From assembly GCF_003391395.1 (NCBI RefSeq), contig NZ_CP024190.1, forward strand, positions 1,240,001 through 1,304,000: DNA of 64,000 nt, in the 5' to 3' direction. A program made the translations under genes and the position numbers. The stretch is from Mycobacterium marinum (GTDB taxonomy: Bacteria; Actinomycetota; Actinomycetes; Mycobacteriales; Mycobacteriaceae). The notes beneath the pieces were generated by a model. It ran no database searches. It saw only the letters and a list, made by a program, of their open reading frames with translations, and was not told where the DNA came from. The stretch's first letter is position 1. The number at the start of each line of letters is the position of its first letter. This document shows positions 24,699-33,806 of this stretch, piece by piece.

Positions 24699-25538
24699 TC
24701 ACTTCAGTAGCGCGACAAGCTTCTCTTCGGGCGTAACCGGCGGGGCGTGCGGATCCACCGGGTCGGTCTTGGGCAGGTGCACGTCCGGATCGGCGAAGTC
24801 GCGATAGGTCTTGTCGCCACCGAGGGTGTGCAGCAGGTAGCCGGTCACCAGCGCCCTGACCGAACGCTGGGTTTTGCGGTCGGAGCCGGCCAGCCCCACC
24901 ACTTTGGTCAATCGCCGACCCTCGATCAGACCGCCCGGATTGGCCTTGCTGACAATGCGCAGCGTGGCGGCGTCCCAGGCGCGCGACAGCTCGAGTGCGT
25001 TGGAATTGAGCGTCTTGGGATCCTCGGGTGCGCTCAGGATCAAACCCTTCGCCTTCAGGCCCGCGGCCGGCTGCTGCGCCGGGGGCGCGGTGACGGTCGG
25101 GAAGATCGCGACCACCCCGGCGGGCTTGGTCGGCATGCCGGCCGCCGCGAAGACCGCGGCCGAGCCGCCGAAACCGTGGCCCACCAGCCCGAGCTTGGCG
25201 GGGTGCACGCTGATATCGCCGGGCCCAAGGCGCACTCCGGCCACGATGTCGAGGGCAACGCCCATGTCAAAGGCCAGGTTGAGCACCGACGGCGCCACGC
25301 CGCGTTGCGTGTCGGGCGCCCCGGCGACGATGCCCCAGGACGCCAGGTGCTCGAGCAGCCCCGAATAGCGGGCTACGCCGGTGAGCCAGTTATGCCCGAA
25401 GGCGACCGCCGGCAGGTTCATACCGGCTTCAGGGGTGTACACCACCCCGGGCAGTCCGGCAAAGGCCAGGTCACCGCGCAAAACGCGGTGTGGGCCTCGG
25501 CGGCTGAGGGCGGCAACGAGGTTGCGGATGCGGGCCAC
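24699..25538 (-). CDS. Alpha/beta-hydrolase-like protein with altered nucleophile elbow (Rv3438 type)
   Basis: About 279 residues. The fold follows the dienelactone-hydrolase / PET-hydrolase-like pattern: P-A-V-A-F-G-H-N-W (oxyanion strand), W-G-I-V-A-G-A-P-D-T, and an elbow L-V-G-H-G-F-G-G-S. The Ser of G-H-S-x-G is replaced by Gly (residue 122); the nearest Ser is Ser126. Other hydrolase strands remain (V-V-A-I-F-P-T-V, G-L-I-L-S-A-P-E-D). It may be a non-catalytic binding protein or use another residue. It is flanked on the same strand by the DUF2510 gene (9 bp) and the LLM gene (12 bp). Confidence 0.8.
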   Translation of the reverse strand: MARIRNLVAALSRRGPHRVLRGDLAFAGLPGVVYTPEAGMNLPAVAFGHNWLTGVARYSGLLEHLASWGIVAGAPDTQRGVAPSVLNLAFDMGVALDIVAGVRLGPGDISVHPAKLGLVGHGFGGSAAVFAAAGMPTKPAGVVAIFPTVTAPPAQQPAAGLKAKGLILSAPEDPKTLNSNALELSRAWDAATLRIVSKANPGGLIEGRRLTKVVGLAGSDRKTQRSVRALVTGYLLHTLGGDKTYRDFADPDVHLPKTDPVDPHAPPVTPEEKLVALLK

Positions 25539-25547
25539 CCGTCGACG

Positions 25548-26018
25548 TTAGCGGTGGCGCGGGGGATGGGTCCAGTTCGTCCACGTTGTGCCGTCCCAAT
25601 AGCGCTGTCCGGCCCCATGAGGATCGGGATACCAGCCCGCCGGCATCGATACCGGCGTCGATACCGGCGTCGATGCGGGCCGCGAGGCAGGCATGGGCGC
25701 CGCCGGTGCCGGGCCACCCGAATTGACCGCGTTGCGCAGCTGGCGCATCGCGTTGGCATTGGAAATCAAGGCGATCCAGTTGAACAGCAGCAGCGACAGC
25801 AGGCTCCACCAACCGGCGAGCAGGTTGTAGGTCTGGGCCGAACGGTAGGCCGCCTCACACTCCGGCAGCGTCCCGTAGACCGAATAACTGCGCTGCTGCC
25901 AGAAGATCAGGGCGCCGGTGTGCTTGATCAGCTTGAGGTAGTACCGATCCGCCTGGACAGGGGGTTGGTAAGGGTGGGACAAATCGGGCCTTTCGCGCCG
26001 TAGGGCCATTTCGACCAT
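25548..26018 (-). CDS. DUF2510 membrane protein
   Basis: About 156 residues, corresponding by order to Rv3437. A basic N-terminus is followed by a hydrophobic segment (W-W-S-L-L-S-L-L-L-F-N-W-I-A-L-I) at about residues 70-85, a Pro/Ser linker with V-S-T-P-V-S-type repeats, and a C-terminal DUF2510 unit A-G-W-Y-P-D-P-H-G-A-G-Q-R-Y-W-D-G-T-x-W-T. DUF2510 modules occur at the ends of many actinobacterial membrane proteins; their role is unknown. It is divergent from glmS, with 112 bp between starts. Confidence 0.85.
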   Translation of the reverse strand: MVEMALRRERPDLSHPYQPPVQADRYYLKLIKHTGALIFWQQRSYSVYGTLPECEAAYRSAQTYNLLAGWWSLLSLLLFNWIALISNANAMRQLRNAVNSGGPAPAAPMPASRPASTPVSTPVSMPAGWYPDPHGAGQRYWDGTTWTNWTHPPRHR

Positions 26019-26130
26019 ACCGCCGGATTGATCCGGGGCTCGCGAGCTGCCCCCGGTCAGTCGCTGGTCAGCTAGCGGTCAGCGTTATGCGGACGTCCGG
26101 ATGGGGGTGGCTGCACTACCCTGGTCTGCT

Positions 26131-28008
26131 ATGTGCGGAATTGTCGGCTACGTAGGCCAGCGTCCTGCCTGCGAAGTCGTCCTGGATGCGCTGCGCCGGA
26201 TGGAGTACCGAGGCTACGACTCCTCGGGGATCGCATTGGTCGACGGCAGCGGCAAGCTCACCGTGCGTCGCCGCGCCGGCCGGCTCGCCAATCTCGAGAC
26301 GGCGGTGGCCGAAATGCCGGCGGAGTCGCTGACCGGTACCACCGGCCTGGGGCATACCCGGTGGGCCACCCACGGGCGCCCCACCGACCGTAATGCCCAC
26401 CCCCATCGTGATGCCGCCGGAAAAATCGCGGTCGTCCACAACGGCATCATCGAGAACTTCGCCGTCCTGCGCCAGGAGCTGGAATCCGCCGGCGTGGAGT
26501 TCGCCAGCGACACCGACACCGAAGTTGCGGTGCACCTGGTCGCGCAGGCGTTTCACTACGGCGAGACGGCCGGCGACTTCCCGGCCTCGGTGTTGTCGGT
26601 GCTGCGGCGGCTGGAGGGCCACTTCACCTTGGTTTTCGCCAACGCCGATGACCCCGGCACCATCGTGGCGGCCCGCCGCTCCACACCACTGGTGCTCGGC
26701 ATCGGTGACGGCGAGATGTTCGTCGGCTCCGACGTCGCCGCGTTCATCACGCACACTCGGCACGCCGTTGAGCTGGGACAGGACCAGGCGGTGGTGATCA
26801 CCGCCGATGGCTACCGGATCAGCGACTTCGATGGCAACGACGACCTGCTTGCCGGTACCGACTACCGGGAGTTTCACATCGATTGGGACCTCGCGGCCGC
26901 CGAAAAGGGCGGCTACGAGTACTTCATGCTCAAAGAGATCGCCGAGCAGCCGACCGCGGTCGCCGAGACTCTGCTCGGCCACTTCGTGGGCAACCGCATC
27001 GTCCTCGACGAACAGCGGCTATCGGACCAGGAGCTGCGGGAGATCGACAAGGTCTTCGTGGTCGCCTGCGGCACCGCCTATCACTCGGGTCTACTCGCCA
27101 AGTACGCGATCGAGCATTGGACCCGCCTACCTGTCGAGGTGGAGCTCGCCAGCGAGTTCCGCTACCGAGACCCGGTGTTGGACCGCAGCACCCTGGTGGT
27201 GGCCATCTCGCAGTCCGGTGAAACCGCGGACACCCTCGAGGCCGTCCGCCACGCCAAGGAGCAGAAGGCCAAGGTGTTGGCGATCTGCAACACCAACGGT
27301 TCGCAGATCCCGCGCGAATGCGACGCGGTGCTCTACACCCGCGCCGGCCCGGAGATCGGGGTGGCCTCCACCAAGACCTTCCTGGCCCAGGTGACCGCTA
27401 ACTATCTGCTGGGCTTGGCGCTGGCCCAGGCGCGCGGCACCAAATATCCCGACGAGGTCGAGCGGGAGTACCGCGAGCTGGAAGCGATGCCCGATCTGGT
27501 GGCCCGGGTCATTTCGGCGATCAAGCCGGTGGCCGACCTGGCTTACCGGTTCGCGCAGTCCTCGACCGTGTTGTTCCTGGGGCGCCACGTCGGCTACCCG
27601 GTGGCCCTGGAGGGCGCGCTCAAGCTCAAAGAACTGGCGTACATGCACGCCGAGGGCTTCGCCGCCGGTGAGCTCAAGCATGGTCCGATCGCGCTGGTCG
27701 AAGACGAGCTGCCGGTCATCGTCATCATGCCCTCGCCCAAAGGCTCGGCCACACTGCACGCCAAGTTGTTGTCGAACATTCGTGAGATCCAGACCCGCGG
27801 CGCGGTCACCATCGTGATCGCCGAAGAGGGCGACGACACCGTGCGTCCTTTCGCTGATCACCTGATCGAGATTCCGGCGGTGTCGACCCTGTTGCAGCCG
27901 CTGTTGTCGACGATCCCACTGCAGGTGTTCGCCGCGGCCGTCGCACAGGCACGCGGGTACGACGTCGACAAGCCGCGAAATCTAGCCAAGTCGGTCACGG
28001 TCGAATAG
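26131..28008 (+). CDS. glmS: Glutamine--fructose-6-phosphate aminotransferase (isomerising)
   Basis: About 625 residues; makes glucosamine-6-phosphate from fructose-6-phosphate and glutamine. ATG 26131 is chosen over 26101 because Cys2 must be the N-terminal nucleophile (M-C-G-I-V-G-Y). The glutaminase domain (about 1-225) has R-R-M-E-Y-R-G-Y-D-S-S-G and G-H-T-R-W-A-T-H-G. Two SIS domains follow, with A-C-G-T-A-Y-H, S-Q-S-G-E-T-A-D-T, and the C-terminal D-K-P-R-N-L-A-K-S-V-T-V-E. No glmS ribozyme is expected or seen. It is the first step of the pathway continued by GlmM. Confidence 0.98.
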   Translation: MCGIVGYVGQRPACEVVLDALRRMEYRGYDSSGIALVDGSGKLTVRRRAGRLANLETAVAEMPAESLTGTTGLGHTRWATHGRPTDRNAHPHRDAAGKIAVVHNGIIENFAVLRQELESAGVEFASDTDTEVAVHLVAQAFHYGETAGDFPASVLSVLRRLEGHFTLVFANADDPGTIVAARRSTPLVLGIGDGEMFVGSDVAAFITHTRHAVELGQDQAVVITADGYRISDFDGNDDLLAGTDYREFHIDWDLAAAEKGGYEYFMLKEIAEQPTAVAETLLGHFVGNRIVLDEQRLSDQELREIDKVFVVACGTAYHSGLLAKYAIEHWTRLPVEVELASEFRYRDPVLDRSTLVVAISQSGETADTLEAVRHAKEQKAKVLAICNTNGSQIPRECDAVLYTRAGPEIGVASTKTFLAQVTANYLLGLALAQARGTKYPDEVEREYRELEAMPDLVARVISAIKPVADLAYRFAQSSTVLFLGRHVGYPVALEGALKLKELAYMHAEGFAAGELKHGPIALVEDELPVIVIMPSPKGSATLHAKLLSNIREIQTRGAVTIVIAEEGDDTVRPFADHLIEIPAVSTLLQPLLSTIPLQVFAAAVAQARGYDVDKPRNLAKSVTVE

Positions 28009-28072
28009 TCCGGAGCAGGCAATGAGGGGGACCCTTGTCGGCGGTTGAGCGCGGTAGGTCAGGACCTGGCCG

Positions 28073-28915
28073 ATGAAGCTGGGATTTGTCGGGCTGGTGC
28101 TTTTCGTCGTGGCCTATGTCGGCTCGACACTGCTTTACGGCAACGCCGGCAAGGGGCCGCACGACCTGACCCAAGGCCGTCCGACCGCCGATGGGACCAC
28201 GGTCACCATCAGCCTGGAAGAGGTTCAGTCGAGCAACACCGTGCTGTCGGCCAATCTCGCCGTCACGCCGGGGCCGGGGCTGCTGGATCCGCGAACCGAG
28301 GGTCTGTCCGACGACCTCAGCGTCGTGGTCACCTCCTCGGTGACGCCGACCAAGCGCACCTGGTCCAAGGGCATGCTGCCCGGTGTCTTCCCCGTTCCGC
28401 TGGCCATCACCGGCAACGTGGCGGACTGGCCCTTCGATCACTACCGTTCCGGGCCGATCACGGTCGAGCTGTTCAGCGGTGCGGCGAAGGTGCCCCAGCG
28501 GGCGAAGGTGAGATTCGTCGATAGCCTCGCCGGCTGGCAGATCGACATTCCGACCGCAGGAGACGGCACCGGGGTTACGCCCTACCGGTTGACGTTGCAG
28601 CGATCACCGAGCACCGCCGCGTTTGCCCTGCTCATCATCGGTGTCCTGGTCACGATCGCCGGGCTGGCTCTCTTTGTTGCGGTGCAGACCGCACGTGATC
28701 GACGACCATTCCAGCCGCCCATGACCACGTGGTACGCGGCGATGCTGTTTGCGGTGGTGCCGCTGCGCAATGCGCTGCCCAACGCGCCTCCCTTCGGGGC
28801 CTGGATCGATGTCCGGGTCGTGGTCTGGGTGATAGTCGTGTTGGTCATTTCGATGGCGATCTACATTTCCTGCTGGTGGCGGCACTTGAAACCCGCCTCC
28901 GACAAGCCGGCCTGA
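28073..28915 (+). CDS. DUF4436-family transmembrane protein
   Basis: 280 residues, corresponding to Rv3435c. One N-terminal helix (residues 3-22), a probably extracytoplasmic domain of about 160 residues with S-S-V-T-P-T-K-R-T-W and W-P-F-D-H-Y-R, then three helices from about residue 183 to 268 separated by a Q-P-P-M-T-T-W-Y-A-A segment. The layout is that of DUF4436 membrane proteins; function unknown. It lies 64 bp after glmS on the same strand. Confidence 0.85.
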   Translation: MKLGFVGLVLFVVAYVGSTLLYGNAGKGPHDLTQGRPTADGTTVTISLEEVQSSNTVLSANLAVTPGPGLLDPRTEGLSDDLSVVVTSSVTPTKRTWSKGMLPGVFPVPLAITGNVADWPFDHYRSGPITVELFSGAAKVPQRAKVRFVDSLAGWQIDIPTAGDGTGVTPYRLTLQRSPSTAAFALLIIGVLVTIAGLALFVAVQTARDRRPFQPPMTTWYAAMLFAVVPLRNALPNAPPFGAWIDVRVVVWVIVVLVISMAIYISCWWRHLKPASDKPA

Positions 28916-28966
28916 GACCACTGCCGATGTCGCATGGGCAACGGCGGGCGTGTAAGAGTTGACGCC

Positions 28967-29680
28967 GTGGCGAGCGCATCGGTATCCGCACGAGTGCGAA
29001 GCATGGCGCTCGCGGTGTGGCATTTCGTCAGCAGCGCGCCCCTGACCTATACCTGGCTGGTCGTCTTGGCGATCACCACGATCATTCAAAACAGCCTGGC
29101 CGGACGCCAGCTGCACTCGGTGATCCTGCATCGGTCCACCAACATCAGCCACCTGGGGCGCGATCCGCTGGAAGTCCTGTTCTCCAGTCTGCTGTGGATC
29201 GACGGCCGGAATCTGGAACCGTATCTGGTGCTGTTCACGCTGTTCCTGGCGCCGGCCGAGCATTGGCTTGGCCACTTGCGCTGGCTGACGGTGGGATTGA
29301 CTTCCCACATCGGCGCCACCTATATCAGCGAAGGCCTGCTCTACTACGCGATCCAGACGCGTGAGGCCGCCGAACGGCTGGTGTATTCGCGTGACATCGG
29401 GGTCAGCTACTTCTTGGTCGGGGTGATGGCGGTGCTCACCTATCACATCGTCAAACCGTGGCGATGGGGATACCTGGCGGTGTTGCTCGTCATCTTCGGC
29501 TTTCCGCTGCTCACCATGGACAAGACCGAACTCGACTTCACCGCCATCGGCCATTTCACCGCGATACTGATCGGTTTGGCCTTCTATCCGATGGCCCGCG
29601 AACGCGGGAGCCCGACGTGGGGTCCCGCGAAAATCAGAGAAGTTCTGCGAAAACTCCGTTCCCGTGAGGCACCGGCCTGA
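28967..29680 (+). CDS. Rhomboid-like multi-pass membrane protein
   Basis: About 237 residues from GTG 28967; ATG 28934 would add eleven residues and GTG is chosen because the added stretch is basic and unlike a membrane-protein start. It has about six hydrophobic helices. D-I-G-V-S-Y-F-L-V-G in the fourth occupies the place of the rhomboid G-x-S-G motif, and I-G-H-F-T-A-I-L-I-G in the last holds a His at the place of the catalytic His. G-x-S-Y instead of G-x-S-G makes protease activity doubtful. Corresponds by order to Rv3434c. Confidence 0.8.
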   Translation: MASASVSARVRSMALAVWHFVSSAPLTYTWLVVLAITTIIQNSLAGRQLHSVILHRSTNISHLGRDPLEVLFSSLLWIDGRNLEPYLVLFTLFLAPAEHWLGHLRWLTVGLTSHIGATYISEGLLYYAIQTREAAERLVYSRDIGVSYFLVGVMAVLTYHIVKPWRWGYLAVLLVIFGFPLLTMDKTELDFTAIGHFTAILIGLAFYPMARERGSPTWGPAKIREVLRKLRSREAPA

Positions 29681-29710
29681 GCCCGTCCCAAACATGCAAT
29701 GCTGGCAGTG

Positions 29711-31132
29711 ATGCGGCATTACTACTCTGTAGACGCGATCCGCGACGCCGAAGCGCCGCTGTTGGCCAGCTTGCCCGACGGGGTGCTGATGAGCCGGGCG
29801 GCCTTTGGCCTGGCCACCGAAATCGGGCGTGAACTGACCCGCCGTAGCGGCGGAATTTTCGGTCGCCGGGTGTGCGCGGTGGTCGGATCGGGCGACAACG
29901 GTGGTGACGCGCTATGGGCGGCGACCTTCCTGCGCCGCCGCGGCGCCGCGGCGGACGCGGTACTGCTCAATCCGCAACACACCCATCCCAAGGCGCTGGC
30001 GGCATTCACCAAGGCTGGTGGCCGCGTTGTACAAAACGTCTCGGCGGCAACCGATCTCGTTATCGATGGGGTGGTGGGCATCTCCGGCTCCGGGCCGCTG
30101 CGGCCCGCGGCGGCCGAGGTGTTCGCCGCGGTGGACGCCGCCGGCCTCCCGGTGGTGGCCGTGGACATCCCCAGCGGCATCGACGTGGCGACCGGGGCGA
30201 TCACCGGCCCCGCGGTGCGCGCCGCGCTGACGGTTACCTTCGGCGGACTCAAACCCGTCCACGCGCTGGCCGATTGCGGTCGTGTCGTGCTGATCGACAT
30301 CGGACTGGACCTGTCCGACACCGAGGTGCTGGGGTTGCAGGCCGCCGACGTGGCCGCGCACTGGCCGGTGCCCGGCCCTCGCGATGACAAGTACACCCAG
30401 GGCGTGACCGGTGTGCTGGCGGGTTCTTCGACGTATCCGGGTGCGGCGGTGTTGTGTAGTGGCGCCGCGGTGGCAGCCACCTCGGGCATGGTCCGCTACG
30501 CCGGCAGCGCGGCGGGCGAGGTGCTCGCGCGCTGGCCGGAGGTCATCGCCTCGCCCACCCCCTCCACGACCGGACGGGTACAGGCCTGGGTGGTAGGGCC
30601 GGGCCTGGGCACCGATGAACCCGGGGCGGCCGCACTATGGTTCGCGCTGGAAACCAATCTCCCGGTGATCGTGGATGCCGATGGGCTGACGATGCTGGCG
30701 GCGCATCCCGAATTGGTGGTCAATCGCAGCGCCCCGACGGTGCTGACGCCGCACGCCGGTGAATTCGCTCGGTTGGCGGGCTCGGGGCCGGGGGAGGACC
30801 GGGTCGGCGCAACCCGAAAGCTGGCCGATGCGTTCGGCGCCACCGTGCTGCTCAAGGGCAATGTCACCGTCATCGCCGATCCCGGCGGCCGGGTGTACCT
30901 GAGTCCGGCCGGGCAGTCCTGGGCGGCCACCGCCGGATCGGGTGATGTGCTGTCCGGAATGATCGGGGCCCTGCTGGCGGCGGGGCTGGCACCGGCCGAG
31001 GCCGCCGCGGCCGCGGCGTTCGTCCACGCCCGTGCCGCCGAGCTATCGGCCCTCGATCCGGGGCCCGATGGCGCACCGACGTCCGCGTCGCGAATTCTCC
31101 ACCACATCCGGGCCGCCCTGGCGGCTCTGTGA
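29711..31132 (+). CDS. nnr: Bifunctional NAD(P)HX epimerase / ADP- or ATP-dependent NAD(P)HX dehydratase
   Basis: About 473 residues from ATG 29711; ATG 29699 is in frame, but the family opening H-Y-Y-S-V-D-A-I-R-D-A-E follows the second. It repairs hydrated NAD(P)H. Residues 1-215 are the YjeF N-terminal epimerase domain (G-S-G-D-N-G-G-D-A-L, I-D-G-V-V-G-I-S-G-S-G). Residues 230-470 are the ribokinase-like dehydratase (K-Y-T-Q-G-V-T-G-V-L-A-G-S, V-L-T-P-H-A-G-E-F, A-T-A-G-S-G-D-V-L-S-G). Order corresponds to Rv3433c. It lies 30 bp after the rhomboid-like gene. Confidence 0.95.
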   Translation: MRHYYSVDAIRDAEAPLLASLPDGVLMSRAAFGLATEIGRELTRRSGGIFGRRVCAVVGSGDNGGDALWAATFLRRRGAAADAVLLNPQHTHPKALAAFTKAGGRVVQNVSAATDLVIDGVVGISGSGPLRPAAAEVFAAVDAAGLPVVAVDIPSGIDVATGAITGPAVRAALTVTFGGLKPVHALADCGRVVLIDIGLDLSDTEVLGLQAADVAAHWPVPGPRDDKYTQGVTGVLAGSSTYPGAAVLCSGAAVAATSGMVRYAGSAAGEVLARWPEVIASPTPSTTGRVQAWVVGPGLGTDEPGAAALWFALETNLPVIVDADGLTMLAAHPELVVNRSAPTVLTPHAGEFARLAGSGPGEDRVGATRKLADAFGATVLLKGNVTVIADPGGRVYLSPAGQSWAATAGSGDVLSGMIGALLAAGLAPAEAAAAAAFVHARAAELSALDPGPDGAPTSASRILHHIRAALAAL

Positions 31133-31168
31133 AGTCAGTAGCTCGACTCGGCAATGAAAGGATCCACC

Positions 31169-32554
31169 GTGTCCCGTAGCCACCCGTCGGTACCCGCACA
31201 TTCGATCGCTCCGGCCTACACCGGCCGGCTGTTCACCGCTCCGGTACCGGCGTTGCGGCTGCCCGAGGAGTCGATGGATCCCGAAGCCGCCTACCGGTTC
31301 ATCCACGACGAGCTGATGCTCGACGGTAGCTCGCGGCTGAACCTGGCCACCTTCGTCACCACCTGGATGGATCCCGAGGCCGGCAAGCTGATGGCCGAGA
31401 CGTTCGACAAGAACATGATCGACAAAGACGAATACCCGGCGACCGCGGCGATCGAGACCCGCTGCGTGTCGATGGTCGCCGACCTCTTTCACGCCGAGGG
31501 ACTGCGCGACGACGACCCGTCCAGCGCCACCGGGGTGTCCACCATCGGCTCCAGCGAGGCGGTGATGCTCGGCGGCCTGGCCATGAAGTGGCGGTGGCGG
31601 CAGAAGATCGGCAAGGACTGGAAAGGCCGCACACCGAATCTGGTGATGGGCTCCAACGTCCAGGTGGTGTGGGAGAAGTTCTGTCGCTACTTCGACGTCG
31701 AGCCGCGCTACCTGCCGATGGAGAAGGGGCGCTACGTCATCACCCCCGAACAGGTCGTCGACGCCGTCGACGAGGACACCATCGGTGTGGTCGCGATCCT
31801 GGGCACCACCTACACCGGCGAGCTGGAACCGGTTGACGAGATCTGCGCGGCGCTGGACAGATTGGCGGCCGGCGGCGGCGTTGATGTGCCCGTGCACGTG
31901 GACGCCGCCAGCGGGGGCTTCGTGGTGCCGTTCCTGCATCCAGACCTCAAGTGGGACTTCCGGCTGCCGCGGGTGGTCTCGATCAATGTCAGCGGTCACA
32001 AATACGGGCTGACCTATCCCGGCGTCGGATTCGTCGTGTGGCGCAGCCCCGAACACCTGCCGGAGGATCTGGTTTTCCGGGTCAACTACCTGGGCGGGGA
32101 TATGCCCACATTCACACTCAACTTCTCCCGGCCCGGCAACCAAGTCGTCGGCCAGTACTACAACTTCCTGCGGCTGGGCCGGGAGGGCTACATCAAGGTC
32201 ATGCAGGCCCTGTCGGAGACCGCGCGCTGGCTCTCCGCGCAGCTGCGTGAGGTAGATCACTGCGAGCTGATAGCGGACGGTTCGGCGATCCCGGTGGTCG
32301 CCTTCCGGCTGGCCGGCGACCGCGGCTACACCGAGTTCGACCTCTCCCACGAGCTGCGAACCTTCGGGTGGCAGGTGCCCGCCTACACCATGCCGGACAA
32401 CGCCACCGACGTATCGGTGCTGCGCATCGTGGTGCGCGAAGGTCTGTCCGCCGACATGGCGCGCGCCCTGCACGATGATGCCGTCACCTCACTGCGCACG
32501 CTGGACAAGGTCAAGCCGGGCGGCAACTACGACGGACAGCACTTCGCGCACTAA
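31169..32554 (+). CDS. gadB: Glutamate decarboxylase
   Basis: About 461 residues. GTG 31169 follows AAAGGA and is preferred over ATG 31154, which has no ribosome site. PLP enzyme making GABA and CO2 from glutamate, consuming a proton. Conserved blocks are E-Y-P-A-T-A-A-I-E-x-R-C-V, T-I-G-S-S-E-A-V-M-L-G-G, H-V-D-A-A-S-G-G-F, and the PLP lysine Lys278 in N-V-S-G-H-K-Y-G-L-T-Y-P-G. A calmodulin-binding tail is absent, as expected in bacteria. The next gene is alr, 85 bp on; the M. tuberculosis genes I place between Rv3432c and Rv3423c are missing here. Confidence 0.95.
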   Translation: MSRSHPSVPAHSIAPAYTGRLFTAPVPALRLPEESMDPEAAYRFIHDELMLDGSSRLNLATFVTTWMDPEAGKLMAETFDKNMIDKDEYPATAAIETRCVSMVADLFHAEGLRDDDPSSATGVSTIGSSEAVMLGGLAMKWRWRQKIGKDWKGRTPNLVMGSNVQVVWEKFCRYFDVEPRYLPMEKGRYVITPEQVVDAVDEDTIGVVAILGTTYTGELEPVDEICAALDRLAAGGGVDVPVHVDAASGGFVVPFLHPDLKWDFRLPRVVSINVSGHKYGLTYPGVGFVVWRSPEHLPEDLVFRVNYLGGDMPTFTLNFSRPGNQVVGQYYNFLRLGREGYIKVMQALSETARWLSAQLREVDHCELIADGSAIPVVAFRLAGDRGYTEFDLSHELRTFGWQVPAYTMPDNATDVSVLRIVVREGLSADMARALHDDAVTSLRTLDKVKPGGNYDGQHFAH

Positions 32555-32639
32555 GCGCGGAGGTCGGTCGCCGGCCCAGCCGCCGGGGTGAACGCGGACT
32601 GGGCGAGCACCTTCACGCGGCTCTGGGACAATCGAGTCG

Positions 32640-33806
32640 ATGACTACCACCCCGATATCTCTGACGCCCGGGGTCCTCGCCGAGGCGGTGGTGGACCTGG
32701 GTGCTATCGCCCACAACGTGCGGCTGCTGCGCGAACGTGCCGGCAGCGCACAAGTCATGGCGGTCGTCAAGGCCGACGGCTATGGTCACGGCGCGACCGC
32801 GGTCGCCCGCACCGCGCTGGCAGCCGGTGCGGTCGAACTCGGAGTCGCGTCGGTGGACGAGGCGCTGACGTTGCGCGCGGACGGCATCACCGCCCCGGTG
32901 CTGGCCTGGTTGCACGCACCCGGCATGGATTTCGGGCCCGCGCTGGCCGCCGACGTCCAGATCGCCATTTCTTCGATCCGCCAACTCGACGAAGTGCTCG
33001 ATGCCGCGCGCCGGACCGGAACGACGGCGACCGTCACGGTCAAGATCGACACCGGCCTCAACCGCAACGGCGTGGCGCCGGCGCTCTACCCGGAGATGGT
33101 CACCAGGCTGCGCCAGGCCGTCGCCGAAGACGCGATTCGGCTACGCGGGCTGATGACGCACATGGTGCACGCGGACGCACCGGAAAAACCGATCAACGAC
33201 ATCCAGTCCCAGCGGTTCAAGCAGATGCTCGACCACGCCCGCGACCAGGGAGTGCGATTCGAGGTGGCGCACCTGTCGAACTCCTCGGCAACCATGGCTC
33301 GTCCCGATCTGACGCTGGATCTGGTGCGGCCCGGCATCGCGGTGTACGGGCTGAGCCCGGTGCCCAGGTTGGGCGACATGGGACTGGTTCCGGCGATGAC
33401 CGTGAAATGCGCAGTCGCGCTGGTGAAATCGGTGGACGCGGGCGAAGGCGTGTCGTACGGACACACCTGGATTGCGCCCCACGACACGAATGTGGCGCTG
33501 TTGCCGATCGGCTACGCCGACGGGGTTTTCCGGTCGCTGGGCGGGCGCCTGGAGGTCTTGATCAACGGCAAACGCCGGCCGGGCGTCGGCCGGGTCTGCA
33601 TGGACCAGTTCCTCGTCGATCTGGGTCCCGGACCGCTCGATGTGGCCGAAGGTGACGAGGCGATTCTGTTCGGGCCGGGTACCCGCGGTGAACCCACCGC
33701 GCAGGACTGGGCCGATCTGGTCGGCACCATCCACTACGAGGTGGTCACCAGCCCGCGCGGGCGCATCACCAGGGTCTACCGCGAGGCCGAAACCGTTGAG
33801 CGCTGA
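32640..33806 (+). CDS. alr: Alanine racemase
   Basis: 388 residues; supplies D-alanine for peptidoglycan and is the target of D-cycloserine. The PLP lysine is Lys44 (A-V-V-K-A-D-G-Y-G-H-G), and the second catalytic base is Tyr273 (G-V-S-Y-G-H-T-W). Other conserved parts are K-I-D-T-G-L-N-R-N-G, H-L-S-N-S-S-A, L-V-R-P-G-I-A-V-Y-G and G-R-V-C-M-D-Q. The 3' end overlaps the next gene by 11 bp. The CycA-like permease near the window start may bring in the same amino acid. Confidence 0.97.
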   Translation: MTTTPISLTPGVLAEAVVDLGAIAHNVRLLRERAGSAQVMAVVKADGYGHGATAVARTALAAGAVELGVASVDEALTLRADGITAPVLAWLHAPGMDFGPALAADVQIAISSIRQLDEVLDAARRTGTTATVTVKIDTGLNRNGVAPALYPEMVTRLRQAVAEDAIRLRGLMTHMVHADAPEKPINDIQSQRFKQMLDHARDQGVRFEVAHLSNSSATMARPDLTLDLVRPGIAVYGLSPVPRLGDMGLVPAMTVKCAVALVKSVDAGEGVSYGHTWIAPHDTNVALLPIGYADGVFRSLGGRLEVLINGKRRPGVGRVCMDQFLVDLGPGPLDVAEGDEAILFGPGTRGEPTAQDWADLVGTIHYEVVTSPRGRITRVYREAETVER

